A stretch of 50,344 nucleotides of DNA from Polyangiaceae bacterium (GCA_029261965.1 JAJDAH010000299.1:1-50344); one strand, 5' to 3'. Shown: positions 15,917 to 24,314, counted from the stretch's first letter. Notes: a model not told the origin generated them from the sequence alone. Numbers and translations are program-made.

Positions 15917-17916
15917 GGATTGGATTCCCTTCCTGTTACCTTCGAGGATGGCTGTTCCTTCAGCCGCGTCGCGACGGCGCGCACGGCGCCCTCCAGTTCT
16001 TCGAGCGCGCCGGCGAGCGCGTTCGTGACGGCTGCTTCTTCGCGGAGGGCTCCAAGTGCCGTCTCCGTCGTCCCGCCTGTCCCATGATCCGCGTGACCCT
16101 TGCGGGTGGCTGCCGTGACTGCCGCGTGTGCCCAAGTTTCGATGAACGGGACGGCGTGCAAGCGTTCGCGGAGCTCCTTCTCCGACTTCCCGAGCTCGGC
16201 GAATGCCACCGAAACGCTGGATGGATCTCCGCCGCGCGATGCGGCGAGTGCGTGTTCCGACAGCTTGCGGGTGAGCTCGGCCGCTCGGCGCGCCTCCCTC
16301 GCAGTGCTCGCGTGGCGCTCGGCCCAATCTCGGATCTCGCTTGCGGTCGGGAGCTTGGCGTGAAGCGCTGCTTCGGCGGCGATCTCCGCGGACGTGATGT
16401 TTCTTTCCGGCAGTTTTTCGACGACTTCGGCGAGCGAGCGCTCTTCGAACCCGACGATTCTCGCGCCGCCTTCGGTCGCGTTGACGACGGTGACCTCCGG
16501 GCGCTGCTCCGCCAGCGTGATCGCCGCACCTTCGAACCAGAGGCGAACCCCATTGAACGCGGGCCCCGCGGGGACGGTACCTTCGCCGCCCCACGCGGGG
16601 ACCTCGAACAACGGTTCGCGGTCGTGCATCCGTCCATGCTGGGTGCCGTGTGCCGAGTGCACCTCGTGATTCCAGTCGAGCTCGATCGTGCCCGACTCGC
16701 GGCAGACACGAGCTCGCGAGGTCTCGTAGCCGGTGCCCGCGGCGTAGGGATGGCCGTCGGTGTAGGCCATGTCCTGACCGACGAGCACGATCGGTCCGCA
16801 ACCCAGCCGCTCAGCCAGCGAAAAGAGCGCCGTCGAAACACTTCCGGCCAGGGGTACGCCGTGCCTGCCCGTCAGCTCTTGCAGAGGGCGACTGATGGCA
16901 TCGAGTGATTCGTAGATCGGTAGGAGAGGACCGCGGCCGGTTCGCGACACGGCCGGATGACCAACGATGCTGAAGGCGCGTACCGCCCGATCGATGAACG
17001 GGAGATCTGCGAGGCGGTGCGAAACGTCGATCGACTCGATGCAGCCGATGACCTGGGGCTCGACCTCGGCGGCGGCCAAGGCGCGTGCCGTGGAGTTCGC
17101 GCAGAAGACGATGCCTTTTTTCGCCGCTTGCCGCACGAACTCGATGTTTTTTGCGAGCGATGGGCCCGAGCCGACGACGAACGCTGGAACGCCCCGGAAG
17201 CATCCTTCCAGGGCGAGGGCCGTCGGTGCGGTTCGAAGCAGGTCGACGTTCTCGAGCAAGTTTTCCACCCAAGTACGCGCTCGGAGGTCCCACGTGTTGG
17301 CGTTGACGTTGACCCGCTGGACGAGTTGCTCGACCGTCAACAAGAGTTCCGCGTGCGCGTCTGGAAAGGCCTCAGCGTAGCCTTGTGACCGAACTACGGT
17401 GGCTCGCGGCTCGTGACGGGAGATGATCGGCCACGCCTGGACGAGGTCGTGAAGGTTGGTGAACACCGCGTGCGCGCCGATGTCCGAAGGACCGTGCTCG
17501 AGCACCGTTCGCAAAACCCCCGGCGCGGGATCGTAGATGGCGATCGTGTCGTTGGTTTCGGCTCGGAGAGCGCGGGCCAGGTGGCCCAGGCCCCAACCGA
17601 ACAGCAGGATGGGACCCGGCATTCGGTCTCGCAGCATCGAGCGGAGGTGGTCGAATCCGGGCGGTGCCCCGAGCGCTCGGCCATCGATATTCACGACCGG
17701 AGTTCCGTCGAGCAACCGACGGACCGATCCGAGGCCCTCGGCATCTTGCACTTCCCTCGCGGTGTGCCCGGAGCCCGCCAGCTGCTCGAGGTTGTCCGCG
17801 AGAAAATCGTCGGCGACGAACGGCGCGTCTCTCGAGTCGGCGAGTGCGGGCATGCGGTACCGGGGTTTCTCTATCAACAGGCGTGCCAAGATTGTTTCGT
17901 CGTTCGACGGGCACAT
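15913..17916 (-). CDS. Maf-type motility accessory factor, putative flagellin nonulosonic acid transferase
   Basis: A 667-residue protein of the DUF115/Maf family, glycosyltransferases that add sialic acid-like sugars to flagellin Ser/Thr in the cytoplasm (Campylobacter, Aeromonas, Clostridium, Magnetospirillum). Visible: an N-terminal domain with PILLFGWGLGHLARAL, then the DUF115 core with PAFVVGSGPSLAKNIEF, GIVFCANSTARALAAAEV and PIVLVGQDMAYTDGHPYA. The C-terminal 150 residues are helical and charged. The gene is 22 bp after csrA and overlaps flagellin gene 2 by 4 bp. With the CMP-nonulosonate operon at 878-6351 in the window, donor, enzyme and acceptor are all present. The sugar specificity is inferred. 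Confidence 0.85.
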   Translation of the reverse strand: MCPSNDETILARLLIEKPRYRMPALADSRDAPFVADDFLADNLEQLAGSGHTAREVQDAEGLGSVRRLLDGTPVVNIDGRALGAPPGFDHLRSMLRDRMPGPILLFGWGLGHLARALRAETNDTIAIYDPAPGVLRTVLEHGPSDIGAHAVFTNLHDLVQAWPIISRHEPRATVVRSQGYAEAFPDAHAELLLTVEQLVQRVNVNANTWDLRARTWVENLLENVDLLRTAPTALALEGCFRGVPAFVVGSGPSLAKNIEFVRQAAKKGIVFCANSTARALAAAEVEPQVIGCIESIDVSHRLADLPFIDRAVRAFSIVGHPAVSRTGRGPLLPIYESLDAISRPLQELTGRHGVPLAGSVSTALFSLAERLGCGPIVLVGQDMAYTDGHPYAAGTGYETSRARVCRESGTIELDWNHEVHSAHGTQHGRMHDREPLFEVPAWGGEGTVPAGPAFNGVRLWFEGAAITLAEQRPEVTVVNATEGGARIVGFEERSLAEVVEKLPERNITSAEIAAEAALHAKLPTASEIRDWAERHASTAREARRAAELTRKLSEHALAASRGGDPSSVSVAFAELGKSEKELRERLHAVPFIETWAHAAVTAATRKGHADHGTGGTTETALGALREEAAVTNALAGALEELEGAVRAVATRLKEQPSSKVTGRESNP
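15936..15962 (-). promoter_or_regulatory. Possible sigma-28-like promoter inside maf for flagellin gene 2
   Basis: Minus-strand TGAAGGAA, 11 nt, GAAGGTAA. The spacing fits the FliA class but only about half of the bases match, and it lies in the maf coding end. The predicted start is about 14 nt before the flagellin ATG. A weak candidate only. Confidence 0.25.
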
Positions 17917-17938
17917 TCGTCCCGCCGATGCTCGACAG

Positions 17939-18193
17939 TCAGCGAGTTGACGCGACCTTTCTTAGGTCGCTGACGCTGTGCACGCTGACGCCGGCGTCGA
18001 CGCAGACTTCAGTGGCCAAGGCGTCACGGTTCGCGGCTTCGACGTTGTCGTGCACCTCGCCGCGCAACACCGTGCGGCTGGCTGGCGCGCGGATCCCCAA
18101 GCGAACGGTGTTCTTGTGGAGTCCCGTGATGAAAATCTCGATGTCGTTTCCGATCACGATCCGTTGGCCGCGCCGGCGAGCAATGACGAGCAT
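17939..18193 (-). CDS. csrA: Carbon storage/flagellin translation regulator CsrA
   Basis: RNA-binding dimer that blocks ribosome access at GGA motifs; in FliW-containing bacteria it represses flagellin translation. 84 residues with the canonical MLVIARRRGQRIVIGNDIEI start and the RNA-contact end strand TVLRGEVHDNVEAAN. About 20 residues longer than enterobacterial CsrA; the C-terminal extension is the part bound by FliW in other systems. No ribosome-binding site precedes the ATG, which lies 2 nt from the transcription start predicted from the sigma-54-type site at 18206-18221. It heads the csrA-maf-flagellin 2 unit; its antagonist fliW is at 48676. Confidence 0.93.
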   Translation of the reverse strand: MLVIARRRGQRIVIGNDIEIFITGLHKNTVRLGIRAPASRTVLRGEVHDNVEAANRDALATEVCVDAGVSVHSVSDLRKVASTR

Positions 18194-18205
18194 GCCGTGC
18201 GTGAC

Positions 18206-18221
18206 TGCACGCGCAGTGCCA
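18206..18221 (-). promoter_or_regulatory. Sigma-54 promoter of csrA-maf-flagellin 2
   Basis: Minus-strand TGGCACTGCGCGTGCA: perfect TGGCAC at -24 and GTGCA at -12 with GG-N10-GC. The predicted start is about 18195, two bases before the csrA ATG, implying a near-leaderless message. Confidence 0.75.
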
Positions 18222-18319
18222 ACGCTCGACTCGGACGCGAGTGTCGTCGGGCACCAACGCCGTTTTTCAGCCGCCTGTCAGCGGCCGGCTCCAGCGCCCT
18301 CGATGCTCGGGGCGCGACT

Positions 18320-19198
18320 TCAGGAGAAGCGCAGCAGGCTGTTGTTGAGCGTGTTGCGCGAAACAGCGATCGCTTGCTCGATGCTCTGGCCCACTTGCAC
18401 GAGCTCGGTGTAGGTCGCGTAGGGGTCGGCACCGCCGACGTCGCTTTGGCGCTCGCTGATGGCCAGCTCGGCCTTTTGGAGGGCGGCCTGGCTGGTCTCC
18501 AGGCGACTGAGCATCACTCCGGCTCCGGCGCGAGCGCGGACGAGTTGGTCGCTCGAGGCATGGATCCCGTCGAGGCTCGCAGCGACCGCAGCTTGATCGT
18601 TCGCGGTCAGCGCGGCTCCGAGGGCGCTCACCGAGGCAAACACGTCGACTCCCCCCGCCGCGGTGAAAGCGATTGCCCCACTGACGTTCACCCGCGCCGC
18701 CAACCCCGGGCCGACCTCGATCTGTTGCACGTCGTCGTTGCCGGAGAAAACACCGGCAGTGGAAAACGGCCGGGTGTCCGTCGCAGTGCCCCCGAACAGG
18801 TACCCACGTCCACCCTTGGTGTTGGCGATGGAAACCAGCTGCTCCTCGAGCTCTCCGACCTCGGCGGCGAGAGCCGTACGCTCGTCTGCCGACAGCACGC
18901 CGTTGGCACCCTGTATGGCGATCTCGTCGAGGCGTCGAAGGATGACCGAGGCTTCGTCGAGCATGCCCTCCGACAGTTCGACGTCTCCCCGCACGGTGTC
19001 GATGGCTTTTTGATGCGTTGCGTTCTGAACGAGCATCGAGCGCATCCGGCTGAGATCGGCGGCGGCGATGGGATCGCTCGAAGGGGCGCCAACCCGTTCG
19101 CCTGTCGACGCGCGCCGCGCCGCCTCCGCCTGCCGCGAAGCGAGCGAGGCCAGTGAGCGCGTCACCGACTGAAACCTGATGTTGTCCGTGATTCTCAC
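18320..19198 (-). CDS. flgL: Hook-filament junction protein FlgL (HAP3)
   Basis: Joins hook and filament. 292 residues with flagellin-like ends: RITDNIRFQSVTRSLASL and STGERVGAPSSDPIAAADL at the N terminus, RRLDEIAIQGANGVLSADE, TKGGRGYLFGGTATDTRPF and a C-terminal helix ending SRNTLNNSLLRF. The GTG at 19198 overlaps the flgK stop by 4 bp. Last gene of the flgM-flgN-flgK-flgL unit; a 98-bp gap precedes the csrA promoter and holds only an imperfect hairpin. Confidence 0.93.
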   Translation of the reverse strand: MRITDNIRFQSVTRSLASLASRQAEAARRASTGERVGAPSSDPIAAADLSRMRSMLVQNATHQKAIDTVRGDVELSEGMLDEASVILRRLDEIAIQGANGVLSADERTALAAEVGELEEQLVSIANTKGGRGYLFGGTATDTRPFSTAGVFSGNDDVQQIEVGPGLAARVNVSGAIAFTAAGGVDVFASVSALGAALTANDQAAVAASLDGIHASSDQLVRARAGAGVMLSRLETSQAALQKAELAISERQSDVGGADPYATYTELVQVGQSIEQAIAVSRNTLNNSLLRFS

Positions 19199-20586
19199 CG
19201 GCCGACCGTAGCCATCAGCTCCTGCAAGAGCTGGTCCACCGTCGCGAGAACTTTTGCGGCGGCTTCATAGGCTCTTTGGTATCGAGTCAGCGAGATCATT
19301 TCCTCGTCGAGCGACACTCCGGACTGCGACTCGCGCATGGCGAATACTTGCGCCGACATGGCTTCGCGCATGACGGCCTCTTGGCCAGCTGCCGCCGCAC
19401 GATTGCCGACGTCGCCGACGATGTCCGCGTAGCCTTCGGCGAAAGTCCGCGTGCCCCCGGACGTGAGAGATAGGTTGGCGAGGTCCGCGAGCGCGAGGGC
19501 GTTGCCGGAGTTGCCGGCGAGTCCCGTGGGAGAGTCCGACGCCGCGATTCGGTCGGGTTGTCCGACCATAGCCGCATCGAGCGCTAGCGAGCGCGCCGCG
19601 CCGAGCGGCGTCGCAGCCACGCTGAAGAGTGCACGGCCGGTGACACCGTCGAGCCCGTAGCCGGTCGCGTGCTGGGTGTTGACGGCGTTGGCGACGTCAT
19701 AGGCGAGCTGGTCGAGGCGCGTCGCGACGTCGACGACCTCGACGTCGCGGGTGTCTCGGATCCCGGCGAGAGTGCCGCCACTCAAAAATTGAGTGATCTC
19801 CGTCGGTGAGCCTCCGCCGATCCCGCTGGCGAAGAGTTGCATCGAGCCGCCGGAGTCGAGGCCGATCGACAGCTGCCGGGCGTTGCCTCCTTCGACGAGA
19901 GTCGTGCCCGACGCCTGGATGACGAGCTCACCCTTGGAGTTGGTGAACGTGTGGACGTCGATGTTGGACGCGAGCCCGAGCAGCAAGCTCGTACGCTGGT
20001 CCTTGAGGTCGGCAGCGTCGTTGCCGCCGGCTTCGAGCATTTGAATTCGCCGATTGAGCAGCGCAAGCTCGCTGGCCTTGCCGTTCACGTCGGTGACGAC
20101 GTTTTGAGCCTTGCTCAGTAGTTCCTCGCGGATCTTGGCGAGGCGGTCGGCGGTTTCGCCCATACGTTCGGCGAACTGGGCAGCGCGTTCGAGCGTCGTC
20201 GCGCGCGCGGTCGGGTCTCCGGGATTCGTCGCGAGCTCGGAGAACGCGGACAGCATCGCATCGAGCGACGAGCCGACTCCGGGACCCAGGCCGTCGTCGA
20301 ACAGGCTCTCGATGCCGGTCAGGTGGCTTTGGCGCTCCTGGGCGGCGCTCGCCAACCCCGTGATCTCGAAGTAACGGCGTTCGGTGAATTGGTCGGTGGC
20401 GCGGCGAAGACCGGCAATTTCCACCGTGCCGTAGGAGCCGAGGGGTCGAGCCTGCAGCAGCGGGTCGCGCCGAACATAACCCTCGGTGTTGACGTTCGAC
20501 ACGTTCTGGCCGGTTATCGCCAGGCCGAACGACTGCGCCGCGAGGGCGTCCCGCGCGGTGTACAAGAGGCTGGAGAGGCCCGTCAC
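19195..20586 (-). CDS. flgK: Hook-filament junction protein FlgK (HAP1)
   Basis: First junction protein on the hook. 463 residues, usual length for the family without large insertions. The N-terminal rod/hook motif AITGQNVSNVNTEGYVRRD, EIAGLRRATDQFTERRYFE, and the C-terminal helix SLDEEMISLTRYQRAYEAA are diagnostic. The GTG start follows the flgN stop by 1 bp and the gene overlaps flgL by 4 bp. Confidence 0.95.
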   Translation of the reverse strand: MTGLSSLLYTARDALAAQSFGLAITGQNVSNVNTEGYVRRDPLLQARPLGSYGTVEIAGLRRATDQFTERRYFEITGLASAAQERQSHLTGIESLFDDGLGPGVGSSLDAMLSAFSELATNPGDPTARATTLERAAQFAERMGETADRLAKIREELLSKAQNVVTDVNGKASELALLNRRIQMLEAGGNDAADLKDQRTSLLLGLASNIDVHTFTNSKGELVIQASGTTLVEGGNARQLSIGLDSGGSMQLFASGIGGGSPTEITQFLSGGTLAGIRDTRDVEVVDVATRLDQLAYDVANAVNTQHATGYGLDGVTGRALFSVAATPLGAARSLALDAAMVGQPDRIAASDSPTGLAGNSGNALALADLANLSLTSGGTRTFAEGYADIVGDVGNRAAAAGQEAVMREAMSAQVFAMRESQSGVSLDEEMISLTRYQRAYEAAAKVLATVDQLLQELMATVGR

Positions 20587-20587
20587 G

Positions 20588-20956
20588 CTAGCCCTTGAGG
20601 TTCAACCTGAGCGCGGGTGGAGGCGACGAGTCGCTCGGGTGCGAGTCGAGCGGCTGCCCGCTGGCCAGGGCGAGCACGCTTCTGACCGAGTTGCGCGCGT
20701 GCACCAGCAACAGTTGGTTTGCCAGCGCAGCCCGCTGGATGCCTTCGAGCAGGTCGCGGTGGGCCGGTCCGGGTCGAACATCTCGCACGAGTCGACGAAT
20801 TATTGCGTTGAGCTCGGCCTTTCGAGTCGCCGCTCGATCGATTCCGTCGGCATCGAGCGTGCGCAGCGCCTGGTTCTCCTCGCCGAGCACCTGATCCATT
20901 TCCACGAGGGCTAGGTCGAGATCCTGGCCCCCAGTATCTTTCTCACTCTCTTCCAT
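20588..20956 (-). CDS. flgN: FlgN-like chaperone for the hook-filament junction proteins
   Basis: Predicted helical cytoplasmic chaperone of 122 residues. The pattern of a long helix with Leu/Glu repeats (ALVEMDQVLGEENQALRTL) followed by ATRKAELNAIIRRL fits the FlgN fold, which is poorly conserved in sequence. ATG 20956 is preferred over TTG 20962 because GAGG lies 6 nt before it. The assignment relies on its place between flgM and flgK, the standard location. The C-terminal 25 residues (SHPSDSSPPPALRLNLKG) look disordered. Confidence 0.75.
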   Translation of the reverse strand: MEESEKDTGGQDLDLALVEMDQVLGEENQALRTLDADGIDRAATRKAELNAIIRRLVRDVRPGPAHRDLLEGIQRAALANQLLLVHARNSVRSVLALASGQPLDSHPSDSSPPPALRLNLKG

Positions 20957-20996
20957 GCTCAACCTCGCGACTAGAAAAGGTCGCGCTGCGCGCTGA

Positions 20997-21278
20997 TCAA
21001 CCCGATGTGTCGATCAGACGTTCCGCGACGGCTCTGGCGTCGACCTCGAAGGTTCCGTCAGCGACGGCTGCCTTGAGCTCCTCGACTCGCTGGCTGCTCA
21101 CGCCCTGTCCCGTCCCGGAGGCCAACTCCCTTGCCTCGGACGAAATGTTGACGCTGGCTGCCTCAGTGGACTGTTGGCCCGGCGGTGCTGCTTCAGGCTT
21201 CGCGATTTTTGCCGTCGAAGTAACTGAAGACATTCTCTCGTACGCTGCGAGAGCCGGGTTGCCGCTGATTCCTTTCAT
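20997..21278 (-). CDS. flgM: Anti-sigma-28 factor FlgM
   Basis: Binds and inhibits FliA until the hook is finished, then is exported. 93 residues: a disordered N-terminal half and the FliA-binding C-terminal half with VNISSEARELAS and RVEELKAAVADGTFEVDA, followed by RAVAERLID. ATG 21278 is chosen because GGAGGAG precedes it; the frame from 21290 starts in that ribosome site. A sigma-28-type promoter lies 50-80 bp upstream, giving the usual feedback, and flgN follows after 40 bp. Confidence 0.9.
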   Translation of the reverse strand: MKGISGNPALAAYERMSSVTSTAKIAKPEAAPPGQQSTEAASVNISSEARELASGTGQGVSSQRVEELKAAVADGTFEVDARAVAERLIDTSG

Positions 21279-21332
21279 GGTCTCCTCCAAGTCGCGGAGC
21301 CCCCGAACTGGATGGTTCCACGCCGTATGGAA

Positions 21333-21359
21333 CGAACGGCTCGTGCGGTCGGACCTTTA
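21333..21359 (-). promoter_or_regulatory. Sigma-28 promoter of flgM-flgN-flgK-flgL
   Basis: Minus-strand TAAAGGTC, exactly 11 nt, GCCGTTCG, close to the FliA consensus TAAAGTTT-N11-GCCGATAA. The predicted start is near 21327, a leader of about 50 nt before the flgM ATG. No sigma-54 site is seen in this gap, which fits late-class control. Confidence 0.65.
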
Positions 21360-21360
21360 G

Positions 21361-21408
21361 AAAAAAAGATCCCGATGGCGCCGGCCAGCGACGGTAGCGC
21401 GCCTACCG
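21361..21408 (-). terminator. Terminator-like region after flgJ
   Basis: Downstream of the flgJ stop on the minus strand are a hairpin CGGTAG/CTACCG (21403-21408 with 21392-21397, 5-nt loop), a second small GC hairpin, and seven T at 21367-21361. The T-run directly abuts the flgM promoter -35 element. The main stem is about 25 nt from the T-run, so efficiency is uncertain. Confidence 0.45.
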
Positions 21409-21437
21409 TTGGCATAAGTACCTGAAATCAAAGAAGT

Positions 21438-21779
21438 TCACTTCGTGGCCCCTTGGCTCATCGCCCGGGCAACGACTTCGGCGAGACCGATGCCGCCGCC
21501 CCCGGCCACCGAGTCGGCCAGAGCGCCGACGACGACGCTGGAATACATGCCGCCTCCCGAAGTCATGGGCCCTTCGCCACCCAGTTGCGTGGTTTTCTGG
21601 AGCGAACCGAGCAGCTGACGGACAAAAATGGCTTCGAAGCTGCGCGCGGCTTCGAGGGCTTTGGGGTCGACTTCAGACTCGGCTGCCGGCGCGACGCGTG
21701 CGTGTGAGATAGCCAGGTTGCCATCGGTTTCAACCGATGGGGCGGGTAATGCCCCGACAGGCGTCATCGCGACGGTCAT
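21438..21779 (-). CDS. flgJ: Rod-binding protein FlgJ (N-terminal domain only)
   Basis: Scaffold for rod assembly. 113 residues corresponding to the rod-binding half of enterobacterial FlgJ; the muramidase half is absent, as in many non-enteric bacteria. Key motif: AARSFEAIFVRQLLGSLQKT followed by GGGMYSSVVVGALADSVAGGG and IGLAEVVARAM. The first ~35 residues are a variable lead. The ATG overlaps the flgI stop by 4 bp. A separate peptidoglycan hydrolase for rod passage would have to be encoded elsewhere. Confidence 0.9.
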   Translation of the reverse strand: MTVAMTPVGALPAPSVETDGNLAISHARVAPAAESEVDPKALEAARSFEAIFVRQLLGSLQKTTQLGGEGPMTSGGGMYSSVVVGALADSVAGGGGIGLAEVVARAMSQGATK

Positions 21780-22888
21780 TGGATGATCAACTCCGCGCGA
21801 AGTGCTCCAGCCGCGCGCAGCGCTTGAAGGATGCTCGCAAGCTCGCGGGGGGAGACGCCGAACGTCGAGAGCGCCTGGGCGAGGTCCGCGAGCGAGGCTG
21901 CGCCATCGACGTAGGTGAGGGCGGGGGTCTTCTCGACGGTATCGACGTCGGTGCGGTCGACGACGGCAGTGTCCCCGTCGGCCAGTTCCTTGGGCTGCAC
22001 GACCTCGGGCGTTTCTTTGACCGAGATGGTGATGCCCCCTTGCGCGATGGCAACCGGGGAGAGCCGGACGTCCCCGCCGGCGACGATCGTGCCGGTCCGC
22101 TCGTTGATGACCACGCGGGCGACGCTCGACGGCTTGACCTCGATCTGGCCGATCTTTGCTAGCAGGCCGACGGGGTTGCCCCTGAGCTTGCGCGGCGCCC
22201 GCACTTGGACTGCCCCACCGTCGATTGCTTTCGCGGCACCCTTGCCGAGCTTGGCGTTCAGTGCGTCGACCATCCGCTGTGCCGTCTGGAAACTCGGACG
22301 GCGAAGCGCGAGTGTCACGACGTCCTTTTTCGAGAACCGGGTCTTGATCTCGCGCTCGACGATGGCTCCGCCGGGGATGCGTCCGGCGGTCGTGATGTTC
22401 TCCTGCACGCCGGCGCCGGCGCCGCTCGCCGAGAATCCCCCGAGCACGAGCGAGCCTTGAGCGACGGCGTATACTTTGCGGTCCGCGCCGCGGAGCGGCG
22501 TCTGCAGCAGCACACCACCTCGCAGCGACTTGGCGTTGCCGATCGACGAAACAGTGATGTCGAGCTTGGAGCCCGCACGGGCAAACGGCGGAATGTTCGT
22601 CGTGATGACGACCGCGGCGACGTTGCGTAGCCGGAGCTGTCGCGCGTCCACCTGCACGCCCAGCCGTCGCAGCAGTGAGCGGAGTGACTGCATGGCAAAC
22701 GGCGCGGAAACGTCGTCCCCCGTGCCGTTCAGCCCGGTGATCACGCCGTAACCGAGCAATTGGTTCTCCCGAACCCCGACGACGTCGACGAGGTCGCGCA
22801 AGCGGTCCGCCCGAGCGTCGGCAGTGAACGTGGTGGCGACGCCGAGAGAAACGGCGAGCACCCAGCGAGCGAGCTTCGAGCTTTTCAA
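21776..22888 (-). CDS. flgI: Flagellar P-ring protein FlgI
   Basis: Periplasmic bushing around the rod. 370 residues, with a Sec signal peptide (VLAVSLGVATTFTADARA) and the family hallmarks RLRDLVDVVGVRENQLLGYG, GLNGTGDD, NVAAVVITTNIPPFARAG and SSIGNAKSLRGGVLLQTPL. The TTG at 22888 overlaps the flgH stop as TTGA. Its presence together with FlgH indicates a Gram-negative envelope with an outer membrane. Confidence 0.95.
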   Translation of the reverse strand: MKSSKLARWVLAVSLGVATTFTADARADRLRDLVDVVGVRENQLLGYGVITGLNGTGDDVSAPFAMQSLRSLLRRLGVQVDARQLRLRNVAAVVITTNIPPFARAGSKLDITVSSIGNAKSLRGGVLLQTPLRGADRKVYAVAQGSLVLGGFSASGAGAGVQENITTAGRIPGGAIVEREIKTRFSKKDVVTLALRRPSFQTAQRMVDALNAKLGKGAAKAIDGGAVQVRAPRKLRGNPVGLLAKIGQIEVKPSSVARVVINERTGTIVAGGDVRLSPVAIAQGGITISVKETPEVVQPKELADGDTAVVDRTDVDTVEKTPALTYVDGAASLADLAQALSTFGVSPRELASILQALRAAGALRAELIIQ

Positions 22889-23583
22889 AATGGCCTCACC
22901 TTATCCATGGTCTTGGAGAGCCAGCCGCGCTTCAGCTGGTCTTGGATGTCGCCGCGGCCGGTGAACTCGACCTGAGCGTCGGCGAGATAGGACGACGCGA
23001 TGGCGTTGTCGGTCCCGATATCCGTCGGTCGCGCGATCCCTGAGATGTAGAGGTGGTACTCCTCGTAGTTGATCATGACGACCTTCGTGCCTTCGATGAA
23101 CAGGTCGCCGTTGGGTAGCTGCTCCCGGACGCGCACGGCGATGCGCCCTTTGAGCTCGCCCTTTCGACTCGTTTGCCCGTCTCCCTTGAAGTCCGCCTTC
23201 GACATCAGCGAGACGAGTTGGCCGGGGTTGATGTTCGGGTACGCCTTCTTGATGGCGGGAACCAAGCCGACGAGGGCGTCGATGCCGGACTCGCGTTCGT
23301 TGTTTCTACTGAGCTTGGTCGACGCGTCGCCCTGGGCGTCGGCTCGCTCGTCGATTTTCACGAACACGATGTCGCCGACTCTCACGGCGCGGGTGTCCTC
23401 GAGGTAACCGGCTACTGCCTCCGTGTAGATCGAGCCGGTGGTAGGTTTGTTCTGTTCGCTCGTGACCGCGTATTGTCCGATGTCTCGCTTGCGTTCGCGC
23501 GGATTGAACGGCCGGATGTGATTCGGACCACAAGCGAGAAGCTCGCTCGCGATACCGAGCACGAGAAGCCACCTGGCGTTCAT
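22885..23583 (-). CDS. flgH: Flagellar L-ring lipoprotein FlgH
   Basis: Outer-membrane ring subunit. 232 residues with the lipobox LLACG at Cys 18. Conserved FlgH elements: GSIYTEAVAGYLEDTRAVRVGD split around the DIVFVKIDERADAQGDAS strand, KADFKGDGQTSRKG, LPNGDLFIEGTKVV and ISGIARPTDIGTDNAIASS. The ATG at 23583 overlaps the flgA stop by 4 bp. A typical 230-residue length. Confidence 0.95.
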   Translation of the reverse strand: MNARWLLVLGIASELLACGPNHIRPFNPRERKRDIGQYAVTSEQNKPTTGSIYTEAVAGYLEDTRAVRVGDIVFVKIDERADAQGDASTKLSRNNERESGIDALVGLVPAIKKAYPNINPGQLVSLMSKADFKGDGQTSRKGELKGRIAVRVREQLPNGDLFIEGTKVVMINYEEYHLYISGIARPTDIGTDNAIASSYLADAQVEFTGRGDIQDQLKRGWLSKTMDKVRPF

Positions 23584-24314
23584 CGGTTCACCTCGATGAC
23601 TCGGGCTCGGTGCCGAGAGACAATCTTGGCGCGCACCGTTCGCCCGGTTTTGGCTACGCGGAATCGCACGACTTCTCCGACATCGCCGTCGTCGAGTGCG
23701 ATGCCAGCGGTGCTCACGGTCGCCGCGCGCCGCTCGATCACCAAGGAGACTCGTGTGCCCTTGCCGACGTCGGCACGGGCGGCGTCGGCGCTCACATCGA
23801 TGACGATGCTCACCGGCAGGTGGAGCACGGACTTGCCGCCCACCTCGATGTCGACGGTTACCGTCGAGCTGAGCTTGCCCGCTCGTTTTGGCAGTTTCGG
23901 GATGCGGGCTTTGCCCGCGGTGGCCCGCGGCGAAACCACGATGGCGCGACTCGGTGACACCTTGAGCAACATCACGCCGCGTGGAAGCGCGTCACGGATC
24001 GCGGAGTCGAGGAACGTCGCGAGCTCCTTCGGCTCGATCCGGCGCGCAGCTGTTTTGACTCGCACGACGGCCGGCAGCCGAAGCTTGCTCACGTCTATCC
24101 CGGCGTTTCGAAGGTGGCGACGGATCTCCCGCGCCGTCACCAGCCGGCTGCCGCCGGGGGGCGCCGCCGGGCCGAGGTCCACGGCAGCAGCGGCGTCCGC
24201 TGCGGAATCAACGACGTCACCGACGGTCACCCTTTCGGCGTCGATGGTCCGCACGGGCTCCGCCGATGCGGGCGCCGAAACGGCGAGGACGAATGCGAAT
24301 GCTGCGCGTTTCAA
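23580..24314 (-). CDS. flgA: P-ring assembly chaperone FlgA
   Basis: Periplasmic chaperone for FlgI. 244 residues with a Sec signal ending near SAPASA, a SAF-like domain and the C-terminal ChapFlgA region with GIALDDGDVGEVVRFRVAKT and ending GRTVRAKIVSRHRARVIEV, the usual signature. The start is TTG 24314, supported by GAGG 6 nt upstream on the minus strand. It follows flgG by 3 bp and overlaps flgH by 4 bp. Confidence 0.9.
   Translation of the reverse strand: MKRAAFAFVLAVSAPASAEPVRTIDAERVTVGDVVDSAADAAAAVDLGPAAPPGGSRLVTAREIRRHLRNAGIDVSKLRLPAVVRVKTAARRIEPKELATFLDSAIRDALPRGVMLLKVSPSRAIVVSPRATAGKARIPKLPKRAGKLSSTVTVDIEVGGKSVLHLPVSIVIDVSADAARADVGKGTRVSLVIERRAATVSTAGIALDDGDVGEVVRFRVAKTGRTVRAKIVSRHRARVIEVNR

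Noticed and set aside
15917-16801. Extension of the flagellin 2 frame upstream of ATG 15916
   Set aside because: Arg-rich shadow of maf; flagellin homology begins exactly at 15916.
18222-18319. Possible terminator between flgL and csrA
   Set aside because: Imperfect AGCCG/CGGCT hairpin followed by A, not T, on the transcribed strand.
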